Part shown: positions 17,702-25,230 of the stretch, piece by piece
Layout: every line of letters begins with the position of its first letter
How positions within the stretch are numbered: the first letter of the stretch is position 1
Assembly (NCBI GenBank): GCA_964423925.1
Contig: CAYRGQ010000002.1
Span: 124,001 to 188,000 of the forward strand
DNA length: 64,000 bases
Direction: 5' to 3'
DNA from: CAYRGQ01 sp964423925
Lineage (GTDB): Bacteria; Bacteroidota; Bacteroidia; Sphingobacteriales; Sphingobacteriaceae
The notes under the pieces: generated by a model
The model's input: only the letters and a program-made list of their open reading frames with translations
Told to the model about the DNA's origin: nothing
The model's database searches: none
Program-made: the position numbers and the translations under genes

Positions 17702-20278
17702 TTATTTAGGATCCAATGCCTTGGCGATGCGAGCCGCCAAATCTTGCAAGTGGTACTTGCTGAGCGTATCTGTCGTGCCCGGCAAGGCGGCATTGATGCG
17801 TTGTTGTAGCGCAATAAGTTGACCGCGCGCCACGCTGCTAACGTCCGTAGTCGTAGGATCTATGCGTGGTGCCGAAAATGGGCTCGCACCACCGCTGGGC
17901 GCCGGGGGTGGTACCAGCAAAGTTTCCAACGTACTAATGTAGTGTTTTTGCAGGTTGCGCTTGTGCAAGTCTATGGGTCGACGACTGCGTAGTTCGGCCC
18001 ACAAGCCCGCATGTAAATCATCAAACATATCCGTTACGCGGTATGCATCGGCTCCTAGGCTGTTTTCGGCCCGAAGTAAATTGCGAATCACGCGAGGCGA
18101 CACGAGACGCGTCAACGTGGCGTTTTGAACGCGACCTAGCAAGTCAGCGGTATCGTCACCCGTTAAGCTCGCAATTTCCTCACTTAACAGCCAATGCGGC
18201 GTGTCAAACACTTGCTTGTTGAGGAACTCCAAAGCCTGCTGCTGCCGCTCCTTAGCCGTGAAGGCGTAGACGCTTCCCGCTTCTTCCTGTGTTTTGTAGG
18301 TCTGCTCAATACCGCCAACGTTTTTTACGACGTGGCCGGCATAGCGACCAAACTGGGTAAATACCTGGCCGTATAGTTCAGAAAGCCCGGCATACTGTTC
18401 GTTGGGCTCCTTCGTCCATTCGCGCAGGTTAGGAACGATACGCTGCAAGTTCTTAATTCCGTAGGTACTGGCTAGCATCGCATCGTCACCTAGGTCCTCG
18501 TTCTGCGAGCGCGGATCATCCGGATTGCTTTCGTGTCCGAACCAGAAAATAGGATCTTGTAGTTTGTCTATGATCCAAGCATTCAGTGTGGGTTTTTCCT
18601 CATCGGCGCTTTTGGCCTCAGGGACCAATCGGTAGCCCCATTCGATGGCCCATTTGTCATAGTAATTGACGCGTGGGATCATATCGGCTTCAGCAATGCC
18701 ATCCCCAGGCTGTGCCACGTAGTTAAAGCGAGCGTAGTCCATAATGGAGGTAGCATGCCCGTGCTCCTTCACCCACTCCGGGTCGCGAAGCTTCTCGACG
18801 GGATAGGTCGAACTGGCGCCGAAGTTATGGCGTAACCCCAACGTGTGTCCGACTTCGTGGGCGGAAACGAAGCGAATTAATTCGCCCATCAATTCGTCCT
18901 CAAACACCAAACGACGCGCACGCTGATCGTAGGGTCCTGCTTGGATGAAGTACCAATTGCGCAGTAGACTCATCACGTTGTGATACCAGTTGATATGGCT
19001 CTCGATGATCTCCCCGCTTCGTGGATCATTTACGTGCGGGCCGCTCGCGTTAGGCACGTCCGAGGGCTTATACACGATGGCCGAATAGCGGGCGTCTTCA
19101 ATCGACCATTCTGGATTTTCCTCTGGCGTGGGTGCGCGCAGACCAATAATCGCATTTTTAAAGCCGGCTTGCTCAAAAGCGACCTGCCAATCATTCACCC
19201 CTTGTATCAGATAAGGAATCCATTTTTCAGGCGTCGTCGGGTCGATATAGAAAACAATTGGCTTCTTAGGTTCGACTAACTCGCCGCGAAGATATTTTTC
19301 CATATCCTCTTCTTTGGGTTCTAAACGCCAGCGCGTAATCAGGGACTGTCGCTTGACGCCTTGCGGGTTGGCGTCGAAATCGGTATAGCTGACCGTAAAG
19401 TAACCTACCCGATTGTCATAATAGCGGGGTTGCATGGGTACTTCAGGCAACAACACCAGCGAACTGTTGAGTTCGAGCGTCGCGGTACCGGTAGGCGCTG
19501 CGCCGGCACGGGAAGGACCGCTATCGCTGCCACCCGACGCCGCGGTCCGGTTGTACGTCTTCACCGTCCTTATCTCGGTATTGATTGGATATGCCCGAAC
19601 ACTTTCAATATACGACTTGTCGGCCTGTAGGGGCCCTAGTCGCAACGCATTCTTATACGAAGAATTAAAAAAGAGGATGTCGTTGTCGCCATCGAGGTAG
19701 GATGTAACGTCGAATATGACGCTATTACCATGCTTGCCGAAAGCGGCCACGTCAAAGCTATTAGCAATAGGCTGGATGTTGGAGTTGCGAACAGACAGAT
19801 ACATATCCTGCATGCTATCCGCGCGCTCAGCGTGGGAAATGCGTCGCAAAAAAACCTTATTGTTCGGGCCTCGTTCGAACTGGATCACATTGCGATTAAT
19901 TTGGTCGCCTGCGAATCCTTGGGTACCCGTACGCAGCCCGGCTCCGGATTTGGATATCCGGTTTACCACCAATATCTCGCGACCCATCAACGAATCAGCC
20001 AGTTCGAAAAAGTATTTGTCGTCCTGGAAATAGACGTTAAACAACCCTGAATCGATTTTCGCCTTTTCGCTAATGAAAGCGTCGAACTGCTTGGGTTCGG
20101 CTTTTCTAGCCTGGCCTCCGGGCCTCGCACCACCTTCGCGCTTCGTCGTATCGGCTGGCGCAGCGGCGGCAGCAGGTGTTTGCGTGGCTGCCGTGACGGC
20201 CTTGCGCGACGAGCAGCCCGGAGCGGTATAGATCAAAGCTGCGGCGATACCGGAAAGAATAAGGTATTTTTTAATCAT
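17702..20278 (-). CDS. Zinc-dependent metalloprotease lipoprotein (DUF5117 type)
   Basis: The 858-residue protein begins with a lipoprotein signal (APGC, lipidation Cys22) and a short Ala/Thr/Pro linker. The DUF5118/DUF5117 beta-rich region (about 60-400) carries FFELADSLMGREILVVNRISKS. The catalytic domain has the metzincin-type motif AHEVGHTLGLRHNFG (HExxHxxGxxH), with SIMDYARFNY downstream as the Met-turn candidate. The C-terminal about 300 residues are helical. Proteins of this kind are envelope-associated in Bacteroidota; natural substrates are largely unknown. The gene has its own terminator and appears monocistronic. Confidence 0.92.
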   Translation of the reverse strand: MIKKYLILSGIAAALIYTAPGCSSRKAVTAATQTPAAAAAPADTTKREGGARPGGQARKAEPKQFDAFISEKAKIDSGLFNVYFQDDKYFFELADSLMGREILVVNRISKSGAGLRTGTQGFAGDQINRNVIQFERGPNNKVFLRRISHAERADSMQDMYLSVRNSNIQPIANSFDVAAFGKHGNSVIFDVTSYLDGDNDILFFNSSYKNALRLGPLQADKSYIESVRAYPINTEIRTVKTYNRTAASGGSDSGPSRAGAAPTGTATLELNSSLVLLPEVPMQPRYYDNRVGYFTVSYTDFDANPQGVKRQSLITRWRLEPKEEDMEKYLRGELVEPKKPIVFYIDPTTPEKWIPYLIQGVNDWQVAFEQAGFKNAIIGLRAPTPEENPEWSIEDARYSAIVYKPSDVPNASGPHVNDPRSGEIIESHINWYHNVMSLLRNWYFIQAGPYDQRARRLVFEDELMGELIRFVSAHEVGHTLGLRHNFGASSTYPVEKLRDPEWVKEHGHATSIMDYARFNYVAQPGDGIAEADMIPRVNYYDKWAIEWGYRLVPEAKSADEEKPTLNAWIIDKLQDPIFWFGHESNPDDPRSQNEDLGDDAMLASTYGIKNLQRIVPNLREWTKEPNEQYAGLSELYGQVFTQFGRYAGHVVKNVGGIEQTYKTQEEAGSVYAFTAKERQQQALEFLNKQVFDTPHWLLSEEIASLTGDDTADLLGRVQNATLTRLVSPRVIRNLLRAENSLGADAYRVTDMFDDLHAGLWAELRSRRPIDLHKRNLQKHYISTLETLLVPPPAPSGGASPFSAPRIDPTTTDVSSVARGQLIALQQRINAALPGTTDTLSKYHLQDLAARIAKALDPK

Positions 20279-20439
20279 AGTCGTAAATAACGGGTAATTT
20301 GAACACGTGTTAACAGACGCCTAAATTATACTTTTTCGAGTTGGGAAATCTATTTAACACCCAATTAAACGCAAAATAGCTGTTGCAATCTGCCACTAGC
20401 CCGGACTTTGAACCGACGAACTCGGAAAAACAAAGCCGC

Positions 20440-21258
20440 TCACTTAATCAAGGGATTCTTTTCCTGGGCAAATAAACGATAGACCTGCTTGTCCACCCAA
20501 GCTGGCAAGAGTTTATTCAGCCACACGGCCATCTTCCCCTGACGGGTCAGCAGCAGCGTCCGCTTTCGTTTGCGAACGCCTTGCACGATCCGCTCCGCCA
20601 CCTCCTCTGCAGACATCATCTTTTGCTCATCCATGCTACTTTCGCCCTGCTGCTCCCCCTGCCTGTTCAAGGCCGTTTCGCGGATATTGGAAGCAGTGAA
20701 GCCAGGACAAGCCAGCATCACGTGCACGCCCGTTTTGAGATTCTCGACACGCAGGGATTCTATAAAACCGTTCATGGCGAATTTCGAAGCGGAGTACCCT
20801 GTCCGGCCTGGCAATCCGCGATACCCCGCAATGGAAGAGACAGCCACAATGGAGCCGCCTGTCTGCAATACATGGGGCAGGGCAGACTTCGTACAATAGA
20901 CCGTTCCCCAAAAGTTGACGTCCATCAACCGCTTCAGCACCGCTAGGTCGACATCGGCAAACAGCGCGCGCATACTTATGCCGGCATTGTTCACCAGTAC
21001 GTCAATTCGTCGGAAGGCTGCCATCGCTTGCCGCACGAGCTGCTCACAATCCGCTTCGGCGCTGACATCGCATTGCGCGGCTAGCGCGCGTATACCATAA
21101 CGCTTTTCCAGATCTTGCGCCACCAGGCATAACTCCACGTATCGGCGGGCACCCAGCACAATGTTTGCGCCCTCTGCCGCGAAAGCGTTGGCTAGGGCGA
21201 GCCCTATTCCTGAGGAGGCGCCGGTGATGATTACGGTCTTGTTCTTAAAATCGTTCAA
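20440..21258 (-). CDS. Short-chain dehydrogenase/reductase
   Basis: A 272-residue classical SDR. It has the cofactor motif TGASSGIG (13-20), NNAGIS, a Ser in AVSSIAGYRGLPG and the catalytic YSASK. The Arg at the end of the second strand (GARR) suggests NADP(H). The C-terminal hydrophobic stretch (LLTRQGKMAVWLNKLLPAWVDK) resembles DltE/YdfG-like or steroid-type SDRs that associate with membranes. The start codon is TTG (21258-21256); no in-frame ATG fits. It lies 21 bp after recR on the same strand, so the two are probably one transcript. Substrate unknown. Confidence 0.88.
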   Translation of the reverse strand: MNDFKNKTVIITGASSGIGLALANAFAAEGANIVLGARRYVELCLVAQDLEKRYGIRALAAQCDVSAEADCEQLVRQAMAAFRRIDVLVNNAGISMRALFADVDLAVLKRLMDVNFWGTVYCTKSALPHVLQTGGSIVAVSSIAGYRGLPGRTGYSASKFAMNGFIESLRVENLKTGVHVMLACPGFTASNIRETALNRQGEQQGESSMDEQKMMSAEEVAERIVQGVRKRKRTLLLTRQGKMAVWLNKLLPAWVDKQVYRLFAQEKNPLIK

Positions 21259-21279
21259 TGGTTTTGTGTCGTCAAAGGT

Positions 21280-21894
21280 TTAGGCAATATTTCGTTCGTA
21301 GGGTACGCGCGTTGCGATAGACCGACCCAGAGTCACTTCATCGACATACTCTAGTTCGCCTCCGAAAGCGATCCCACGCGCAATGGTTGTAATCGGAATG
21401 CCAAAATGCCGTAATTTCTTATACAGGTAAAAAATAGTCGTATCCCCCTCCATCGTTGCACTCAGCGCCAGGATGATTTCGGTGACATGACCTTGCTGCA
21501 CTCGCTCAACCAAGCTATCAATCATCAAGTCGCCCGGCCCGATGCCATCCATTGGAGAAATCAATCCGCCAAGCACATGGTATACGCCGTGGTACTGGTT
21601 CGTATTCTCGATAGCCATGACGTCGCGCATATCTTCCACGACGCAAATCAGGCCAGCGTCGCGTTTCGGCGAGGCACATATGTCGCACTGCACGTTGTCC
21701 GAAATATTGTGGCAGGTGTTGCAGTGTTTGATTTCCGACTTAAGTCTAGTGAGCGACTCCGCAAATCGCGACACGTCAGCGTCCGGTTGCTTGAGTAGAT
21801 GAAGCACGAGTCGCAGGGCAGTTTTGTAGCCCACGCCCGGCAAGCGCCCAAACTCGGCCACGGCTTGTTCTAGCAGCTTGGAGGAATAATTCAT
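21280..21894 (-). CDS. recR: Recombination mediator protein RecR
   Basis: The 204-residue protein acts with RecO (and RecF) to load RecA on gapped or SSB-coated DNA. The helix-hairpin-helix (about 10-30; FGRLPGVGYKTALRLVLHLL), the zinc finger CNTC-x8-CDIC and the Toprim domain (GLICVVEDMRDVMAIENT) are all visible. Normal length. A -7 element ends 4 nt before the ATG, so the mRNA is predicted to be leaderless. Confidence 0.96.
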   Translation of the reverse strand: MNYSSKLLEQAVAEFGRLPGVGYKTALRLVLHLLKQPDADVSRFAESLTRLKSEIKHCNTCHNISDNVQCDICASPKRDAGLICVVEDMRDVMAIENTNQYHGVYHVLGGLISPMDGIGPGDLMIDSLVERVQQGHVTEIILALSATMEGDTTIFYLYKKLRHFGIPITTIARGIAFGGELEYVDEVTLGRSIATRVPYERNIA

Positions 21895-21898
21895 TCGA

Positions 21899-21906
21899 CA
21901 AAAATA
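21899..21906 (-). promoter_or_regulatory. -7 element (TATTTTTG) abutting recR
   Basis: A perfect TAnnTTTG on the minus strand, ending 4 nt before ATG 21894. The TTTC 17 nt upstream is a weak -33 element. The predicted transcription start falls on or beside the A of the start codon. Confidence 0.6.
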
Positions 21907-22132
21907 GCTAAAATTGTTTGAAGGAAAATCGGGGCAAACTTTAGATTAACGCGAAATGTAGGCACTCAATCTGTTTCGGAATCTTCTGTAGCTGTTCGCG
22001 TAACACGACGTCCGATTAGCGAAAAATGCGTACATTCGCAAGAAAAGCAGCTCTTGAAAGCGGGGCTCAGGCTCGTACAAGACACGACGATCTTGGACGC
22101 GCCACCATTACCCAATTAATTATACTTAGCGC

Positions 22133-22834
22133 ATGAATATAGACAGAGTTACACGAGCCTTTAACAATAAAACCTGGCAGGAAATCAAAGTCAAGGACTC
22201 TTGGCAAATTTTTAAGATCATGGCCGAATTTGTCGATGGTTTCGAGAAACTGGCCAAGATCGGCCCCTGCGTGTCCATCTTTGGATCCGCCCGCACGTCT
22301 CCAGATGACCCTTACTACGCTATGGCCGAAGAAATTTCGCGCTTGCTTACCGAACGCGGCTATGGGATCATATCGGGAGGAGGCCCAGGAATTATGGAGG
22401 CCGCCAACAAGGGAGCATACCAAGCTGGCGGCAAATCGGTTGGTCTATCCATAGAATTACCTTTTGAAGAAGCTCACAATAAATATATCGATCGCGACAA
22501 GCTACTCGGATTCAATTACTTCTTCGTTAGAAAAGTAATGTTCATGAAGTATTCGCAAGGTTACGTCATTCTTCCGGGAGGTCTAGGCACGATGGATGAA
22601 CTATTTGAAGCGCTGACGCTTATCCAAACCGGCAAGATTGCGCGCTTTCCCATTGTTCTCGTCGGCACGAAATTTTACGGCGGCCTGTTCGAATGGATTA
22701 AGAATACCATGCTAGCGGAAGGAAAAATCAGTCCGGAAGACATTAACCTGTACCGGCTGGTAGACACGGCCGAGGAGGCTGCCGAGCATATCTTCCGCTT
22801 CTACGATAAGTACCTCATTAAGCCAAATTTCTAA
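22133..22834 (+). CDS. LOG-family protein (TIGR00730, lonely-guy-like nucleotide phosphoribohydrolase)
   Basis: A 233-residue Rossmann-fold protein. Visible are the N-terminal strand VSIFGSARTSPDDPYY, ISGGGPGIMEAANKGAYQAGG and the diagnostic PGGLGTMDELFE (PGGxGTxxE). The family hydrolyses nucleoside 5'-monophosphates to base and ribose 5-phosphate; plant-type members release active cytokinins, while bacterial ones mostly act in nucleotide turnover. The N-terminal extension of about 35 residues before the fold is typical of the Bacteroidota type. It converges on the small gene at 22845 with 10 bp between. Confidence 0.93.
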   Translation: MNIDRVTRAFNNKTWQEIKVKDSWQIFKIMAEFVDGFEKLAKIGPCVSIFGSARTSPDDPYYAMAEEISRLLTERGYGIISGGGPGIMEAANKGAYQAGGKSVGLSIELPFEEAHNKYIDRDKLLGFNYFFVRKVMFMKYSQGYVILPGGLGTMDELFEALTLIQTGKIARFPIVLVGTKFYGGLFEWIKNTMLAEGKISPEDINLYRLVDTAEEAAEHIFRFYDKYLIKPNF

Positions 22835-22844
22835 CGGTAGGCCG

Positions 22845-23024
22845 CTACGTTTTCGCGTTGTGGCGAGTAGGTGGCTGCTCGCTTTTTTCGCGCTTTTTGG
22901 CGGGGTCAGCTGTTTTCGCTTCGCGCCCGCCACGCGGCGTTGATTGTTTGTCGGTCACGGCTTCGTCGTGCCCGGGATTCGTTTGTCCGGAGTCCTTAGG
23001 GGTATGTTTACGTTGGTTTGCCAT
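22845..23024 (-). CDS. Small disordered hydrophilic protein
   Basis: A 59-residue ORF, here started at ATG 23024 (MANQRKHTP). It has almost no hydrophobic residues and is rich in Lys, Thr, Pro, Asp, Glu, Gln and Arg; intrinsic disorder is expected. I do not know a family. A second gene of the same style lies at 36777. The composition recalls hydrophilin or general-stress-like small proteins, which is inference only. Codons upstream in frame add a Cys-rich stretch that looks non-coding. Confidence 0.5.
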   Translation of the reverse strand: MANQRKHTPKDSGQTNPGHDEAVTDKQSTPRGGREAKTADPAKKREKSEQPPTRHNAKT

Positions 23025-23054
23025 ACGATTAGAACCGCAAAACAGTCCGATTTG

Positions 23055-23087
23055 TTTGGAAGCCCGGCACAATAAACGCTACATTTG
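23055..23087 (+). promoter_or_regulatory. Promoter of gap
   Basis: TTTG (23055-23058), 21 nt, TACATTTG (23080-23087), a very good -33/-7 match. The -7 element ends 26 nt before ATG 23114. Confidence 0.65.
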
Positions 23088-23113
23088 GTCGAAAATTACG
23101 TTCGCTTACTGCT

Positions 23114-24121
23114 ATGATGTTACAGATTGCTATTAACGGATTTGGGCGCATTGGGCGCAATACGCTTCGGAATCTGCTTCTTCGCAAACCCGCGGGGATT
23201 CGCGTCGTCGCCATCAACGACTTGGCCGATCCGCAGACCCTAGCGCACCTTTTTAAGTACGATTCCGTACATGGCGTTTACCCTGGCGACGTTGCCGTGG
23301 CCGACCGCAGGCTGATTATCGATGGCACAGCGATTACCGTATTATGCGAAAATGATCCGTCCCAATTACCATGGGCACGCTTAGGGATTGACGTCGTTAT
23401 CGAATCAACCGGCAAGTTTACGGCAGCGCAGCAAGCACGTACGCATCTACAGGCCGGTGCGCGGCAGGTGGTCATCTCCGCTCCTGCGGCCGACCGAGAC
23501 ATACCCACCATCGTTTTGGGCGTGAATGATACACCCAAAGACCTACTGGCACCCATTCTGTCTTGCGCCTCCTGCACGACTAATAACGTCGCACCTATGG
23601 TTAAAGTGATTGACGACAATTGGGGTATTACGGACGGTTTCATCACCACCGTGCACAGTATGACGGGCGACCAAAACCTGCATGATGCGCCTCATCGCGA
23701 TCTACGTCGGGCGCGGGCTGCGTCCGCCTCGATTATTCCTACCACGACTGGGGCGGCAAAAGCGATAACCAGCGTCTTCCCCCACCTCGAAGGCCGATTG
23801 GGCGGTGCGGGAATCCGCGTACCCGTACTTAACGGCTCGCTTACCGATTTCACTTGCAACGTGCGGGAAGTACCCACGGAAAAACAAATCAATGACGCCT
23901 TTAGGCGGGCGGCGAGCGAAGAATTATCGCAGGTGCTTCAGTATACCGAAGATCCCATCGTGTCCGTGGACATCATTAGTAACCCTTACTCCTGCGTGTT
24001 CGACGCTTCGTTAACTTCCGTGGTGGGAGGATTGGTGAAGGTGGTGGGTTGGTATGACAACGAATACGCGTATTCAAACCGGCTGGTTGACATGTTGACC
24101 CGAATTTCAAGCCGCAATTAG
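23114..24121 (+). CDS. gap: Glyceraldehyde-3-phosphate dehydrogenase, type I
   Basis: A 335-residue NAD(P)-dependent enzyme converting glyceraldehyde 3-phosphate and phosphate to 1,3-bisphosphoglycerate. The cofactor motif is NGFGRIGR (8-15). The catalytic pair is Cys154 in ASCTTNN and His181 in TVHSMTGDQ; the substrate loop is IPTTTGAAKA and the C-terminus WYDNEYAYSNRLVDM. The residue after SCTTN is Asn, where glycolytic enzymes usually have Cys, so this may be a second, non-glycolytic-type paralogue. Asp36 in AINDLAD favours NAD. ATG at 23114 or 23117 is possible. It overlaps the convergent cmk stop by 4 bp. Confidence 0.94.
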   Translation: MMLQIAINGFGRIGRNTLRNLLLRKPAGIRVVAINDLADPQTLAHLFKYDSVHGVYPGDVAVADRRLIIDGTAITVLCENDPSQLPWARLGIDVVIESTGKFTAAQQARTHLQAGARQVVISAPAADRDIPTIVLGVNDTPKDLLAPILSCASCTTNNVAPMVKVIDDNWGITDGFITTVHSMTGDQNLHDAPHRDLRRARAASASIIPTTTGAAKAITSVFPHLEGRLGGAGIRVPVLNGSLTDFTCNVREVPTEKQINDAFRRAASEELSQVLQYTEDPIVSVDIISNPYSCVFDASLTSVVGGLVKVVGWYDNEYAYSNRLVDMLTRISSRN

Positions 24122-24807
24122 TTCCGATGGTTCGGCAGCTGACGGACCAAGTCCTTGACGAACAATAACTGCTCTTCGCGCGTGAGCTCGGTATTGTCCA
24201 GCACCACGGCATCGCGGGCACGCGTGAGGGGACTTTCCTCCCGCGTTGTATCAATAAAATCGCGGTGTGCGAGGTTGTCAAACACCTCTTCTAGCGTCAC
24301 TTGTTCTCCCTTTTCGCGCAACTCCAAGTACCGGCGCTCGGCCCGCACTTTGGAATCGGCTGTCATAAAGACCTTCAGGTCGGCATCAGGGAATACCGTC
24401 GTGCCGATATCCCTCCCATCCATCACGATATTGCGGCGCTTGCCCAATTTTTGCTGCTGGGCGACCATCGCGCGTCGCACCTCTTTGATGGCGCTCACTT
24501 CGCTCACCTGATTTGAAATCTGCATCTCGCGAATGGCCTCGGACACGTCTTCCCCGTCCAAGAAGATGCGGGTTCCGGTCCCGTTGGGGACAAAATCGAT
24601 GTGGATGCTTGCCAGCGCGGCGGAAATCGCAGTTGTGTCATCCAACGCGATACCGTGGCGTATAAAGTATAAGGTTACGGCGCGATACATGGCGCCACTG
24701 TCTATGTAAACGAAATCGAGCTCGCGCGCAAGCTCCTTGGCCAACGTACTCTTACCACAAGAGGAGTAGCCGTCGATGGCGATGATGGTATTGCTGCGAC
24801 TAGCCAT
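24118..24807 (-). CDS. cmk: Cytidylate kinase
   Basis: The 229-residue enzyme phosphorylates CMP and dCMP with ATP. It shows the P-loop DGYSSCGKST (about 11-20), IDSGAMYRAVTLYF for base binding, MDGRDIGTTVFPDADLKVFM and the lid region with RERxxxxxR-type basic residues (RAERRYLELREKG). Length is typical. It is last in the likely topA-hypothetical-cmk operon (gaps of 6 and 3 nt) and overlaps the convergent gap gene by 4 bp at the stop codons. Confidence 0.95.
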   Translation of the reverse strand: MASRSNTIIAIDGYSSCGKSTLAKELARELDFVYIDSGAMYRAVTLYFIRHGIALDDTTAISAALASIHIDFVPNGTGTRIFLDGEDVSEAIREMQISNQVSEVSAIKEVRRAMVAQQQKLGKRRNIVMDGRDIGTTVFPDADLKVFMTADSKVRAERRYLELREKGEQVTLEEVFDNLAHRDFIDTTREESPLTRARDAVVLDNTELTREEQLLFVKDLVRQLPNHRN

Positions 24808-24810
24808 TAC

Positions 24811-25224
24811 TCATTTGTTACCCCCGATGATCACGCCCGGCTTGTTGAGTACAGGTACGCGGATCAGGTTGTCGTCGATGATGCTTTCCGGGAGAAAAAT
24901 ATACTTCTTGTCGTATATCGTACCGTCGATGTAGTAACTCAACCAGTATTCGTTCGTAAGCCCGAACACTTGCTCGTCTATCGCTTCGATTTTGGCGTAG
25001 TCACCGGCTTCAATATCGCCTATGAAGTGACGCAGAACGGACGTTTTGACCTCCCGATCATCTTTCGTACCGTAGCCTTTTGAGCTGACCATGACATTGC
25101 GTATAGGCACGCTTTTTTCGTTGACCAAATAAACGTTCCATACCCTTCCTTGTGGCGAATCGCTCTCCAGCACCACTGCGATGGAAATGTCAGCAACGAT
25201 ATTTTCCGGTAAATCCTCTTTCAT
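24811..25224 (-). CDS. Conserved hypothetical protein between topA and cmk
   Basis: The 137-residue soluble protein has no signal peptide and no recognised domain. It is predicted beta-rich: a strand-rich core with WNVYLVNEKSVPIRNVMVSSKGYG, then YWLSYYIDGTIYDKKYIFLPESI and a hydrophobic C-terminus. Tight spacing to topA (6 nt) and cmk (3 nt) places it in the same operon, so it is probably made together with topoisomerase I. Its function is unknown; I recall similar unannotated proteins in related Bacteroidota. Confidence 0.75.
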   Translation of the reverse strand: MKEDLPENIVADISIAVVLESDSPQGRVWNVYLVNEKSVPIRNVMVSSKGYGTKDDREVKTSVLRHFIGDIEAGDYAKIEAIDEQVFGLTNEYWLSYYIDGTIYDKKYIFLPESIIDDNLIRVPVLNKPGVIIGGNK

Positions 25225-25230
25225 TTATCC

